Assembly (NCBI RefSeq): GCF_003054045.1
Contig: NZ_QBKH01000003.1
Location: 1-64,000 of the forward strand
Source: Sphingobacterium faecium
GTDB lineage: Bacteria; Bacteroidota; Bacteroidia; Sphingobacteriales; Sphingobacteriaceae
Length of the DNA stretch: 64,000 nucleotides
Direction: 5' to 3'
Shown here: piece after piece, positions 34,956 through 43,389 of the stretch
Layout: every line of letters starts with the position of its first letter
How positions within the stretch are numbered: position 1 is the first letter of the stretch
Made by a program: the position numbers and the translations under genes
Notes under the pieces: generated by a model
Databases searched by the model: none
Told to the model about the DNA's origin: nothing
What the model saw: the letters and a program-made list of their open reading frames with translations, nothing else

Positions 34956-36065
34956 TTAATCTAATAATGTAAATCCTTTGTCTATTTTTTCTTCCGGTTT
35001 GAGTTCATAGCTTGAATCTGCCATTTGACTAACATTCAATACTTTCAAGTTACGCTCATCAACTTTGCGGATAAACTCTTCCAGTTCCACCTGTGTAGGT
35101 GCACCGCCCACCGTAATATTATTGTTTTGATCTAAAAAGTCAAGATTAGATCTGATAGAAGCAATATTTTGGCTGATTGCACCTGTTGCCGCATTCATTG
35201 CTTCTTGAAAAGCCCAGCCATCTTTGATGTTAAATACATCAGCAAGTCCTTCTGTTGCATTTTTCATTTTTTGAGTAGCTTCCAGTTTTTTTGAAATAAT
35301 AGAGATACTACTATCTAGGGTGCTTACATAAATACGGGCGGCACTTTCATTATCTTTCAATACTTCCAAAACTTTAGCAAATTGATTGGCATATTGGACA
35401 TAACTTCGTGCATTTTGTTCTTCGGATTCTCCTTCTTTACCTAGGAGAAATGCCTTTGTACGGGTTTCTTTTGCATTTCGCAAGTAAGCATTTGCTTTTT
35501 CAGTATTGTTATTTTGAGTTTCTTTTTGAGCATTTTCGTCTAGATTTGCTGCTTCTGCGGTGAAGCGCTTTGCATAGATATACTTTTCTTCAGCTGTTTT
35601 TTGTGCTGTTTCACCACTTTGGATCATATCAATGCGTACACCATCTACATTGCTGATTTTCTCTTTAACTCTTTTTAGGGTGTCCTTTGCATCTTTTGAT
35701 AAAAGTTGTAACGTCTCTATGGGATTATTGCGGATGATCGCTTTTTCACCTTTAAATAATAAGACAGTACCCAATCGATGTAATAAGGCAATGATCTTGG
35801 GAGCTAATAATAATAGTGTTAATAATAGGATGCTGAAAATGACAAATAAAATGCTTTTTGCAGCATATTCCAACATGATCGGAAGAAACTTGAAAAAAGC
35901 GAAAGCACCTCCAATAACTAGTGCCCAGAAGAAAATACTGGAGATCGTCTTCTTAGCTTGGGGAGTTTGCATTTGAGCTGGCAAATGGTCACCTAATACT
36001 TGAAAAATGGGTAACTGAGATTTTATTTCAGCCGGTATATTAATGTATTGTTCTTTCTTTTCCAT
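34956..36065 (-). CDS. two-TM coiled-coil protein of unknown function
   Basis: A 369-residue protein. Residues 1-40 are polar, then two membrane helices follow (about 42-63 and 70-95, with LFVIFSILLLTLLLLAPKIIALL). The remaining 270 residues are nearly all alpha-helical and charged (NPIETLQLLSKDAKDTLKRVKEKISNV..., YAKRFTAEAANLDENAQKE, AKVLEVLKDNESAARIYVS). Composition and heptad-like spacing recall PspA/Vipp1 or TelA-type membrane-remodelling proteins, but I cannot place it in a named family. It is the middle gene of the operon: 11 bases after the upstream coiled-coil gene and 28 before the Ppx-like gene. Helical part probably cytoplasmic. Confidence 0.68.
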   Translation of the reverse strand: MEKKEQYINIPAEIKSQLPIFQVLGDHLPAQMQTPQAKKTISSIFFWALVIGGAFAFFKFLPIMLEYAAKSILFVIFSILLLTLLLLAPKIIALLHRLGTVLLFKGEKAIIRNNPIETLQLLSKDAKDTLKRVKEKISNVDGVRIDMIQSGETAQKTAEEKYIYAKRFTAEAANLDENAQKETQNNNTEKANAYLRNAKETRTKAFLLGKEGESEEQNARSYVQYANQFAKVLEVLKDNESAARIYVSTLDSSISIISKKLEATQKMKNATEGLADVFNIKDGWAFQEAMNAATGAISQNIASIRSNLDFLDQNNNITVGGAPTQVELEEFIRKVDERNLKVLNVSQMADSSYELKPEEKIDKGFTLLD

Positions 36066-36076
36066 TGATGTATAAC

Positions 36077-36820
36077 TTATGAGATTGATCTGTCTATAAT
36101 TGCTAAGGTGGTTTGTATGTCGGTAACTACTTCATTGACTGCTGCATTTCCAATCGAAATTTTTTGCTCGATCTCTTTTAATTTTGGTTCATATTTAGTG
36201 TTAATCTGAGCAAGAGCAACTTGTTTTTTTTGTAAGTCGTCCTGAAGCTTAGAAATGCTATCTGTCAATGTTTTGATTTCATTGTTTAAGGTTGTCTTTT
36301 CAAATTCACGGTCTTGTTCTGTTTTTTGTTTTTCCGCTTCCTTTTGTTGTGTTTCTTTGGCTATGGTTTCTTTAAGTTTGTTAGCATAATTAGTGCCAGT
36401 TGTTTTTAATTTTTCTTTGGTCAGCGTATTATCAACATATTTGAGTGAGGTATAGGCTGCTTTTATCGTATTTTCATCTACTTTCCCCATTGCAGCTGCG
36501 GCATTCCAAACCTCAAAAAAATCTAATCCTTGTTCATTAAGTCTTTCTAATATTCCTAGAACTTTCAGTTTCATTTGTTTGATATCAGTGGATCCATCAT
36601 TGGCTGTTATCGGAATAGCAGGGGGCAGTTGGTTATTTGAAATCGGATTTCTTTCTGAGGCGTTCGTATATTCCTTTGTTATTGTAGGTGGCGTAGGGTT
36701 TTGTTGTTTGATAGGCGATGGAGATCTTTCTTCAGATGATGTCTCCTGATGGTCTGTAAAAATTAGTTTTTTAAGACTATTCAATATACTTGAACTTTTA
36801 TTATTTTCTTGATCAGTCAT
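36077..36820 (-). CDS. soluble coiled-coil protein of unknown function
   Basis: A 247-residue cytoplasmic protein without signal or membrane helix. Residues 1-80 are disordered (Ser/Pro/Asn/Thr-rich, EERSPSPIKQQNPTPPTI). Residues 82-130 form a compact helical unit (MKLKVLGILERLNEQGLDFFEVWNAAAAMGKVDENTI). Residues 140-225 are a long Lys/Glu/Gln-rich coiled coil, then a short C-terminal helix. It is the first gene of the three-gene minus-strand operon. No family is recognised. A partner or adaptor for the two-TM coiled-coil protein is a reasonable guess from gene order only. Confidence 0.65.
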   Translation of the reverse strand: MTDQENNKSSSILNSLKKLIFTDHQETSSEERSPSPIKQQNPTPPTITKEYTNASERNPISNNQLPPAIPITANDGSTDIKQMKLKVLGILERLNEQGLDFFEVWNAAAAMGKVDENTIKAAYTSLKYVDNTLTKEKLKTTGTNYANKLKETIAKETQQKEAEKQKTEQDREFEKTTLNNEIKTLTDSISKLQDDLQKKQVALAQINTKYEPKLKEIEQKISIGNAAVNEVVTDIQTTLAIIDRSIS

Positions 36821-37031
36821 AATTTGTGTTAGTTTTAGTCAAGTAAAAATAACAAAAAATGGCAATCTTGATTCATGTTGTTTAAATTTTAAAACAATTT
36901 GATAAATGAAATTTCTATTTTCATTTATATACCGATTTTCTAATCTGATTTTAGAGTATTATTTCTTTATATAAAATGGCTTTTATATGATGGCGCTTTT
37001 TATAATGTGTCGATTATAAAATTTAGAATAT

Positions 37032-37064
37032 AAAAAAAGCTCGGAGGTTAATTTCCGAGCTTTA
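37032..37064 (-). terminator. terminator of the PMI-type cupin gene
   Basis: On the minus strand AAAGCTCGGA / TCCGAGCTTT stem, then a T-run, about 25 bases after the stop codon. Confidence 0.88.
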
Positions 37065-37088
37065 ACATAAATGCTGCTATAACAGATA

Positions 37089-37586
37089 CTATCTTCCGAA
37101 ATCATCTTGAACACGAACTATGTCGTCTTCATTAGAAGGATTTTCAATATCTGTATGTTGCCATATTTCAGCTAAAATACCATAACCATCTAATCCGATT
37201 AAACGGTGGCGTTGGCCTTGACGTAATTTGATAATGCTACCTGCTGTTAGTGTTTGAACAACAGACTCATCATCAGTATCTGATACCATAACCCCAACAG
37301 TTCCGTGGATTACTTTCCAAATTTCTGCACGACGGTGATGATATTGCCATGATAATCTTTTTTGTGGAGCAACAACTAAGATCTTAGGACTTAATTTACC
37401 TGAAATTTTTAAATCTTTAACATCTAGTCCGTCAAAGTATTCATCTGCAAATTTTTGTGCTTGATCTTCGTTGATAACAAAGAAACCGCCCCAAGGTCTG
37501 GTTTGATCTGATTTATCAATTTCAAATCCTTTTTCTTTTAACGCTTTATCTAATTCCTCAAATAGCGTTGATTTATCAGTTATCAT
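37089..37586 (-). CDS. stand-alone cupin of the type II phosphomannose isomerase family
   Basis: A 165-residue protein whose second half is a MannoseP_isomer (type II PMI) cupin: RPWGGFFV, ...ILVVAPQKRLSWQYHHRRAEIWKVIHGTVGVMV..., SIIKLRQGQRHRLIGLDGYGILAEIWQHT, and the terminal EDDIVRVQDDFGR. The two His of YHHRRAE with Glu, and the later His, are the metal ligands of the cupin. Full PMI/GMP enzymes also carry a nucleotidyltransferase domain, which is missing. The protein may isomerise a hexose phosphate or only bind a sugar phosphate. Monocistronic. Confidence 0.85.
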   Translation of the reverse strand: MITDKSTLFEELDKALKEKGFEIDKSDQTRPWGGFFVINEDQAQKFADEYFDGLDVKDLKISGKLSPKILVVAPQKRLSWQYHHRRAEIWKVIHGTVGVMVSDTDDESVVQTLTAGSIIKLRQGQRHRLIGLDGYGILAEIWQHTDIENPSNEDDIVRVQDDFGR

Positions 37587-37847
37587 AAATATGTGTCTTA
37601 GTAAGTATAATATACGTTTTATTTGAGTGATAAATATAAATAAAATCTTTTAAATAAAAAGCGCATAAACGTTTTAGCTATTTTTTTATTAACGGTGGAC
37701 GTGTTAAACCTATATTTTAATGTCCATTGAGGTTTATGTTAATGGTATGGGTGGTCACTAGATAAAACCCCATATTACAAACTGAGTATCATTATTTCCT
37801 CTCAGAATATTTGATTAGTTTTGTAATTCTTTATTAAAATTATCAGT

Positions 37848-40088
37848 ATGTCAGAAATAAAAATAGATCGTGAAAATACGTCTTTTATGCAAGCTGTTGC
37901 TTTTGTTAATCAAACAAATCAACATATTTTTCTTACGGGAAAGGCTGGGACCGGAAAAACGACATTTCTGAAATATATACGCGATCATAGTTATAAAAAA
38001 ATGGCGATTACTGCTCCAACTGGAGTGGCGGCAATGAATGCAGGTGGAACAACACTGCATTCCCTTTTTTGGTTGCCTTTTGGAACATTTATAGAAGATT
38101 ATGAATTGAAATGGGACGAACAAGATGGCCATATCTATAATAAAAGCCGTCTGTTTAGCACCATTAAATTAACGAAACAACGCCGTACTATTCTTCAGGA
38201 ATTGGAATTATTAGTGATTGATGAGGTGTCGATGGTGCGTGCTGATACATTAGATGCCATTAATGTTATCCTGCAATCGGTACGTCGTGATATGCGTCCT
38301 TTTGGTGGTTTGCAATTGCTTTTTATTGGCGATTTATATCAATTGCCACCCGTTGTGCGTGATCATGAATGGCAAGTTCTACGTCACCATTATAGTTCTG
38401 TGTTCTTTTTTAATGCTAAGGTACTTCGTGATAATCCTCCAATTTTATTGGAATTGGATAAGATTTATAGGCAACAGGATGAAGGTTTTATTTCCATATT
38501 GAATGCCATTCGTAATAATAACTGTGATACCGAGATGTTGAAGGAATTGAATACGTACTATAAACCTGATTTTGAACCAAAGGAAGGAGATCAATTTATT
38601 ACGCTTACTTCACACAATCGAAATGCTGATGATATCAATGGAAAAGCATTAGCTAATCTGTCGGGAAAGATGCTCAATTTAAAAGCTGTTGTCAAGGATG
38701 ATTTTGCTCAAGGATCATATCCTGCAGAGGAAATTCTTTCTTTGAAAATTGGTGCTCAGGTAATGTTTATACGTAATGATACGGGGGAAGATCGAAAATA
38801 CTATAATGGTAAGATCGGCACGGTGAAGGATATTAATTTGCAGGCGGGGACAGTGGTTGTCAAATTCCCAGATGGGAGTGAAGATGTGACAGCCAAGCGT
38901 GAAACATGGGAAAATATCAAATACAATTATGATAAGGGGCAGGATCAGATCAAGGAAGAGGTGTTAGGAACATTTTCTCAATTCCCGTTGCGGTTAGCGT
39001 GGGCGATCACGATTCATAAGAGTCAGGGTTTGACATTTGATAAAGCCATTATCGATGCTGGAACCTCGTTTGCTGCAGGACAAGTGTATGTTGCATTAAG
39101 TAGATTGACGAGTTTAAAAGGACTGGTATTGAAATCGATTATACCAGCATATGCTATCCGTACTGATAGTCAGGTCGTCGAATTTGCTTTGCGCTCTTCT
39201 TTTCAAACGGATGTCAAAGATATTTTGGAGCAATGCCAAAGAACTTATTTAGCACAAAATCTAATCCAGTGTTTTCGGTGGGACTATCTGACTGCTTCAT
39301 GTCAAGAACAAATAGTGGCATTGGCGGATCGAAATATTGATAATAAAGTAGAAGCGGAGGCTTTTTGGTCTACGATGCAATCAAATTTGCTTACGCAAGA
39401 AAAGGTAGCCCATAAATTCATTACGCAATTATACGAATTATTGAAGAAAACAGATCAACATGTGGATTATGCTTTGATCTGCGAACGTACTACATCTGCC
39501 GTCAACTGGTTTTTACCTAAAATGGATCAAGATCTGATAAACGCATTGGATCAGCATATCAAAGATTGGCAGATTAAGAAACGAACAAAAAAATACATTG
39601 ATGAAACAAAGGAATTGTTTTTGGATTTTAAGCGTAAGCGCGAACAACTTCAGCAATGTTTGATTATCGCCGATGCTTTATCAAAGAAGGATGATTTTCA
39701 ACAAGCATTGGAGCAGGTGCAGGAACAATCAAAAACGAAAGAAAAAGAAGATCTAGTGGTGCAAAATGAGGAGGGAGAAAGTGCTAAAAAGCTTGATACT
39801 AAACAGGTAACTCTAGATTTATATAAGGATGGTGCTACTATTGAAGAAATAGCAGTGAAAAGAGGTATGGTCGCAGGAACAATTTATGGGCATTTAATTC
39901 ATTTTGTTGGTACAGAAGTCGAGGCTACGGAATTGATTGAGCAAGATAAATTGGATCTGATTGTTAATACCATTAAGGCACATCCTGATAAATCTTCCTC
40001 AGAATTGAAGATGATGTTGGGTGCCAGTATCGATTATCCTCATATTAAAATCGGACAAAAAGTTTTAGAAAATCCAGTTCATGATTAA
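37848..40088 (+). CDS. Pif1/RecD-like SF1 helicase with C-terminal HTH
   Basis: A 746-residue superfamily 1 DNA helicase. Walker A FLTGKAGTGKTTFLKYI, motif Ia MAITAPTGVAAMNAGGTTLHSLF, Walker B LLVIDEVSMV, motif III LLFIGDLYQLPPVV, and a C-terminal UvrD_C_2/RecD motif at LRLAWAITIHKSQGLTFDKAIID with YVALSRLTSLKGLVL. The last about 100 residues hold a helix-turn-helix (LDLYKDGATIEEIAVKRGMVAGTIYGHLIHF) as in HTH_40-tailed helicases. It should unwind 5'-3' and act in genome maintenance; the exact pathway is unknown. A TAGTTTTG element at 37816-37823 may be its promoter. Confidence 0.92.
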   Translation: MSEIKIDRENTSFMQAVAFVNQTNQHIFLTGKAGTGKTTFLKYIRDHSYKKMAITAPTGVAAMNAGGTTLHSLFWLPFGTFIEDYELKWDEQDGHIYNKSRLFSTIKLTKQRRTILQELELLVIDEVSMVRADTLDAINVILQSVRRDMRPFGGLQLLFIGDLYQLPPVVRDHEWQVLRHHYSSVFFFNAKVLRDNPPILLELDKIYRQQDEGFISILNAIRNNNCDTEMLKELNTYYKPDFEPKEGDQFITLTSHNRNADDINGKALANLSGKMLNLKAVVKDDFAQGSYPAEEILSLKIGAQVMFIRNDTGEDRKYYNGKIGTVKDINLQAGTVVVKFPDGSEDVTAKRETWENIKYNYDKGQDQIKEEVLGTFSQFPLRLAWAITIHKSQGLTFDKAIIDAGTSFAAGQVYVALSRLTSLKGLVLKSIIPAYAIRTDSQVVEFALRSSFQTDVKDILEQCQRTYLAQNLIQCFRWDYLTASCQEQIVALADRNIDNKVEAEAFWSTMQSNLLTQEKVAHKFITQLYELLKKTDQHVDYALICERTTSAVNWFLPKMDQDLINALDQHIKDWQIKKRTKKYIDETKELFLDFKRKREQLQQCLIIADALSKKDDFQQALEQVQEQSKTKEKEDLVVQNEEGESAKKLDTKQVTLDLYKDGATIEEIAVKRGMVAGTIYGHLIHFVGTEVEATELIEQDKLDLIVNTIKAHPDKSSSELKMMLGASIDYPHIKIGQKVLENPVHD

Positions 40089-40106
40089 GATGTTTCAAAA
40101 TATGTG

Positions 40107-40114
40107 TATGTTTG
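40107..40114 (+). promoter_or_regulatory. -7 element for the atp operon
   Basis: TATGTTTG fits TAnnTTTG and lies between the helicase stop and the ATG of the atpZ-like gene at 40137, giving a leader of about 19 bases. No TTG at -33 spacing. Confidence 0.42.
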
Positions 40115-40136
40115 TAAAAGTTAGCTATAAATAGCC

Positions 40137-40358
40137 ATGGGAAAGTCTAATAAAAACCCAAATAAGTGGATGGTTTTTATCTCATTGCCAATGCAAATGG
40201 GAGTCACTATTTATTTGATGTATATGTTAGGAACCTGGCTAGATGAGAAATACCATTTTTCTAATGGTCTTGCCATGAAAATATGCACTTTTATCGGTAT
40301 TTTCGCCTCACTTTACCATTTTATACGAGAAGCTAATCGATTGAACAGGGATGAATAA
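40137..40358 (+). CDS. AtpZ/AtpI-family small membrane protein
   Basis: A 73-residue protein with two hydrophobic helices (MVFISLPMQMGVTIYLMYMLGTWLDEKY and AMKICTFIGIFASLYHFIREAN). The pattern 'G...G.WLD' between helices is the AtpI/AtpZ hallmark. These proteins help assemble the c-ring of ATP synthase and may carry Mg or Ca. First gene of the atp cluster. Its stop overlaps the start of the next gene by eight bases, indicating translational coupling. Confidence 0.85.
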   Translation: MGKSNKNPNKWMVFISLPMQMGVTIYLMYMLGTWLDEKYHFSNGLAMKICTFIGIFASLYHFIREANRLNRDE

Positions 40359-40755
40359 TTACATTAAATTTATTGCAATACTTCTAATTTCTACAGTTAT
40401 CCTTTTTGGGGCACACTATTTTGCTTTACCATCTTTTGGAATAACAGATTTTAAAAGCCTTACCGGATTTGAGTTATATAGTTTATATGCTTTTGAATCT
40501 ATCGCATCATTAGTTATACTCCTTGTTATTTTGATTTCAGACTCCGTAATGCCTAAAAATATTGGGTTTATTTTTTTAGGTCTGATTACTTTAAAAGCGG
40601 CTTTAAGTTATGTGTTTTTTAGGTCAGGGCTTAATCATTCATCCGATGATATATTCGAATATAATTTTTTAATCGTATTTTTTCTATACTTGTTTTTTGA
40701 TGTATTAGTTGCTTTTAAGGTCATTAATAAAGAAGTGGAATCAGTCAATAAGTAG
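40351..40755 (+). CDS. four-TM protein in the atp operon, unknown function
   Basis: A 134-residue very hydrophobic protein with about four membrane helices (IKFIAILLISTVILFGAHYF, ELYSLYAFESIASLVILLVILIS, IGFIFLGLITLKAALSYVFF, FLIVFFLYLFFDVLVAFKVI). It overlaps the atpZ-like gene by eight bases and precedes atpB, the position of atpI/uncI in other bacteria. I do not recognise its family. An F1Fo assembly or c-ring role is inferred only from the location and coupling. Confidence 0.7.
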   Translation: MNNYIKFIAILLISTVILFGAHYFALPSFGITDFKSLTGFELYSLYAFESIASLVILLVILISDSVMPKNIGFIFLGLITLKAALSYVFFRSGLNHSSDDIFEYNFLIVFFLYLFFDVLVAFKVINKEVESVNK

Positions 40756-40803
40756 TTTTAATAAAAAGTTCAAATTAATCGCAAAAAATGATAAATAATA
40801 TTG

Positions 40804-40811
40804 TATTTTTG
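40804..40811 (+). promoter_or_regulatory. -7 element inside the atp operon, before atpB
   Basis: TATTTTTG lies 22 bases before the ATG at 40833. If active, it would give the structural genes a promoter of their own, separate from the two assembly-type genes. It also sits within the longer reading frame that begins at 40788, which argues against that start. Confidence 0.42.
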
Positions 40812-40832
40812 CGCAAAAATAAAAAACAGAAC

Positions 40833-41945
40833 ATGGGGAGCGTTAAGAAAGCATTTCTTTTTTTTGCAGTAATTTTATTTGCTGTTAGTCCATTTTTAGT
40901 AAAGGCATCTGAATCTCATACAGCTGAGATTTCAGCTCACGCAGAAGAGCCAAAAACTCAACGTGAGGAGATTGATGAGTATATTGATCACCACTTACAA
41001 GATGATCATTATTTCTCTTTGTATACAGATAAAAAAGAAGGTAAGACTTATGGATTTCCTTTACCAGTGATTATCATTGACGGAGGTGTTAAAGTTTTTA
41101 TGTCCTCAGCGTTTGATTTTGGTAAAAATACCGTTGAAAAAGATGGACAGTTTTATAAATTATACCATGGTAAAATCTACAAAACAGATGCTAATGGTAC
41201 ACTGAATTATGATGAACACCATCACCCAACAAATGTTAAGGCATTAGACCTTTCAATCACAAAAAATGTTGTGGGTTTGATTTTGGCAACTGTTTTGTTA
41301 TTCTGGGGATTTTTAGGCTTAGCAAAAACATACAAAAAGGGAGCGAATAATTTGCCTAAGGGTGCAGGTCGTGTTTTAGAACCTTTAGTTTTATATGTAC
41401 GTGACGAGATGGCCATTCCAAATATTGGACATCGTTACAGAGAATTTATGCCATACTTATTGTCTGTTTTCTTTTTAATTTTAGTATTAAACCTATTAGG
41501 TTTAACACCGCTGGGATTCAATGTGACGGGTAATATTTCAGTGACGATATGTTTAGCAATCTTTACATTCTTATTTGTGAACTTTAAAGCAAACAAGGAC
41601 TACTGGAAACATATTTTCTGGATGCCAGGAGTGCCGGTTCCTTTTAAATTTGTCTTAGCACCAATTGAAGTATTAGGAATGTTTACAAAACCATTCTCGC
41701 TAATGGTTCGTTTATTTGCCAATATCACAGCAGGACATACGGTTATTATGGGATTGATTGCAATTGTTTATGTATTGCAACAACAATTAACATTAGGAGG
41801 AAGTATCGGAGTGTCTATGTTATTGACAACTTTCCTTATGGTAATTGAAATATTAGTTGCATTTTTGCAAGCATTTATCTTCACAATGTTGTCATCGCTA
41901 TTTATTGGAATGGCTGTTGAAGAGCACAATGAAGCACATCACTAA
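40833..41945 (+). CDS. atpB: ATP synthase subunit a, with long secreted-type N-domain
   Basis: A 370-residue Fo subunit a, about 100 residues longer than the E. coli protein. Residues 1-22 (MGSVKKAFLFFAVILFAVSPFLVKA) look like a cleavable Sec signal, followed by a His/Glu-rich periplasmic segment of about 105 residues (EIDEYIDHHLQDDHYF..., YDEHHHPTN). The conserved core has NIGHRYREFMPYLLSVFF and FTKPFSLMVRLFANITAGH with the essential Arg of the proton half-channel. The frame can start at ATG 40788, but the signal peptide begins at 40833 and a -7 element lies between. Such N-extensions are known for Bacteroidota AtpB. Confidence 0.93.
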   Translation: MGSVKKAFLFFAVILFAVSPFLVKASESHTAEISAHAEEPKTQREEIDEYIDHHLQDDHYFSLYTDKKEGKTYGFPLPVIIIDGGVKVFMSSAFDFGKNTVEKDGQFYKLYHGKIYKTDANGTLNYDEHHHPTNVKALDLSITKNVVGLILATVLLFWGFLGLAKTYKKGANNLPKGAGRVLEPLVLYVRDEMAIPNIGHRYREFMPYLLSVFFLILVLNLLGLTPLGFNVTGNISVTICLAIFTFLFVNFKANKDYWKHIFWMPGVPVPFKFVLAPIEVLGMFTKPFSLMVRLFANITAGHTVIMGLIAIVYVLQQQLTLGGSIGVSMLLTTFLMVIEILVAFLQAFIFTMLSSLFIGMAVEEHNEAHH

Positions 41946-41981
41946 GAAATTTTTTGTTTAATTATATTTAAATCATTTATT

Positions 41982-42170
41982 ATGTACAATTTAATTGGAG
42001 CAGGTTTAATCGTTATCGGAGCAGGATTAGGTCTAGGTAAAATCGGTGGTTCAGCAATGGAAGCAATCGCTCGCCAACCAGAAGCAGCTAGTAAAATCCA
42101 AACTGCGATGATCATTATCGGAGCCTTATTAGAAGGTTTAGCTTTCGGTGCGTTATTATTAGGTAAATAA
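41982..42170 (+). CDS. atpE: ATP synthase subunit c
   Basis: A 62-residue hairpin protein forming the rotor ring. Helix 1 has the GAGLGLGKIGG glycine stripe, the loop is ARQPEAA, and helix 2 carries the proton-binding E51 in IIIGALLEGLAFG. The residues around E51 and in helix 1 lack the Gln/Ser/Thr set of sodium-binding rings, so a proton ring is likely. At 62 residues it is among the shorter c subunits. A long stem-loop follows the gene. Confidence 0.95.
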   Translation: MYNLIGAGLIVIGAGLGLGKIGGSAMEAIARQPEAASKIQTAMIIIGALLEGLAFGALLLGK

Positions 42171-42186
42171 TCACCCAATGAATTTA

Positions 42187-42225
42187 AAAGTATTATTTAT
42201 GACGGTTGGTCATAAATAATACTTT
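42187..42225 (+). promoter_or_regulatory. intercistronic stem-loop between atpE and atpF
   Basis: Two perfect 17-base inverted arms (42187-42203 and 42209-42225; AAAGTATTATTTATGAC and its complement) with a five-base GGTTG loop. They lie 16 bases after the atpE stop and 37 before atpF. There is no T-run, so it is unlikely to stop transcription fully. A role in holding the 3' end of an atpE-containing mRNA, or partial attenuation, would fit the higher need for subunit c. Confidence 0.75.
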
Positions 42226-42262
42226 CAATTAGACGAAATACAAAAAATATTATCATACATCA

Positions 42263-42763
42263 ATGGAAAAATTAATAGAACAGTTTTCATTTGGTTTGTT
42301 TTTCTGGCAAGTCATCATCTTATTAATCATTATCTTTTTATTAGGTAAATTTGCTTGGAAACCGATCATTTCTGCATTAGCAGAACGTGAACAAGGTATT
42401 TCTGATGCTTTGGAATCTGCTGAAAAAGCTAAATTGGAGATGGCACGTTTGACAAATGAAAATGAATCCTTATTGAAGGAAGCTCGTGTAGAACGTGATC
42501 TAATCTTGAAAGAAGCTAAAGAAATGAAAGATAAGATTGTTGCTGAAGCTAAAAATCAAGCACAAACAGAAGGTGCTAAAATGATTGCTCAAGCGTCAAT
42601 TGAAATCAATGAGCAAAAGAATAAAGCAATGGCAGAAGTGAAAAATCAAGTTTCTACTTTAGCATTGGATATTGCTCGTAAAGTATTAAGCAAAGAATTT
42701 GAAGACCAAAATAAGCAAGAAACGTTAATCGCAGATTTGCTTAAAGACGTGAAAGTAAACTAA
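42263..42763 (+). CDS. atpF: ATP synthase subunit b
   Basis: A 166-residue stator subunit. One N-terminal membrane helix (residues 11-30, FFWQVIILLIIIFLLGKFAW) is followed by a long charged alpha-helix (KPIISALAEREQGISDALESAEKAK...) that dimerises and grips subunit delta. Length is normal for AtpF. Confidence 0.94.
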   Translation: MEKLIEQFSFGLFFWQVIILLIIIFLLGKFAWKPIISALAEREQGISDALESAEKAKLEMARLTNENESLLKEARVERDLILKEAKEMKDKIVAEAKNQAQTEGAKMIAQASIEINEQKNKAMAEVKNQVSTLALDIARKVLSKEFEDQNKQETLIADLLKDVKVN

Positions 42764-42794
42764 TCGGTCATTCAAATTTTATCATTAAAGAAGT

Positions 42795-43340
42795 ATGTCA
42801 GTATTTAAAGTAGCATCAAGATACGCCAAATCATTAATTGATTTGGCAAAAGAACAAGGTAGTCTGGACGCTATCAAAACAGATATGGATCAATTTATCG
42901 ATGTTTTGAAAGCTAATCCTGAGCTACGTGCAGTATTGTCTAATCCAATTATTAAATTAGATAAGAAAGTAAATATCTTAGAGGCATTATTTAAAGATAA
43001 AATCAATCCTGCTATTTTATCATTCTTCAAAATCATGATCGTAAAAGGTCGTGCTGAAGTGATCGAGGCTGCTGCTCATGAATTTATCCGTGAGTACAAT
43101 GAAGTAAAAGGAATTGTAAAAGCTACAGTTATATCTGCAGCACCACTTTCTGATACTAATTTATCAGAATTAAAAGCAACAATTGCTAATCAAATTAATG
43201 CGCAGGTATTGATTACAAATAAAGTTGATCAATCTTTGATCGGAGGTTTTGTAATTACTATTGGTGACAAACAATATGATGCAAGTATTGCCGGTAAATT
43301 AAATAGATTAGAAAGATATTTTGAAGGTCAACGCGTATAG
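42795..43340 (+). CDS. atpH: ATP synthase subunit delta
   Basis: A 181-residue OSCP/delta subunit joining F1 to the b stalk. N-terminal helical domain VASRYAKSLIDLAKEQGSLDAI, C-terminal part with KATVISAAPLSD and VDQSLIGGFVITIGDKQYDASIAGKL, the family signature. It follows atpF after 31 bases. Confidence 0.94.
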   Translation: MSVFKVASRYAKSLIDLAKEQGSLDAIKTDMDQFIDVLKANPELRAVLSNPIIKLDKKVNILEALFKDKINPAILSFFKIMIVKGRAEVIEAAAHEFIREYNEVKGIVKATVISAAPLSDTNLSELKATIANQINAQVLITNKVDQSLIGGFVITIGDKQYDASIAGKLNRLERYFEGQRV

Positions 43341-43342
43341 TG

Positions 43343-43368
43343 TTGATTTTAACATTTAACAAAATCAA
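43343..43368 (+). promoter_or_regulatory. short stem-loop between atpH and atpA
   Basis: TTGATTTT at 43343-43350 and AAAATCAA at 43361-43368, eight-base perfect arms with a ten-base loop, in the 49-base gap. It is the weakest of three inverted repeats in atp intercistronic gaps and may be chance in AT-rich DNA. Confidence 0.4.
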
Positions 43369-43389
43369 GAACCCCTTATAATAATAACA

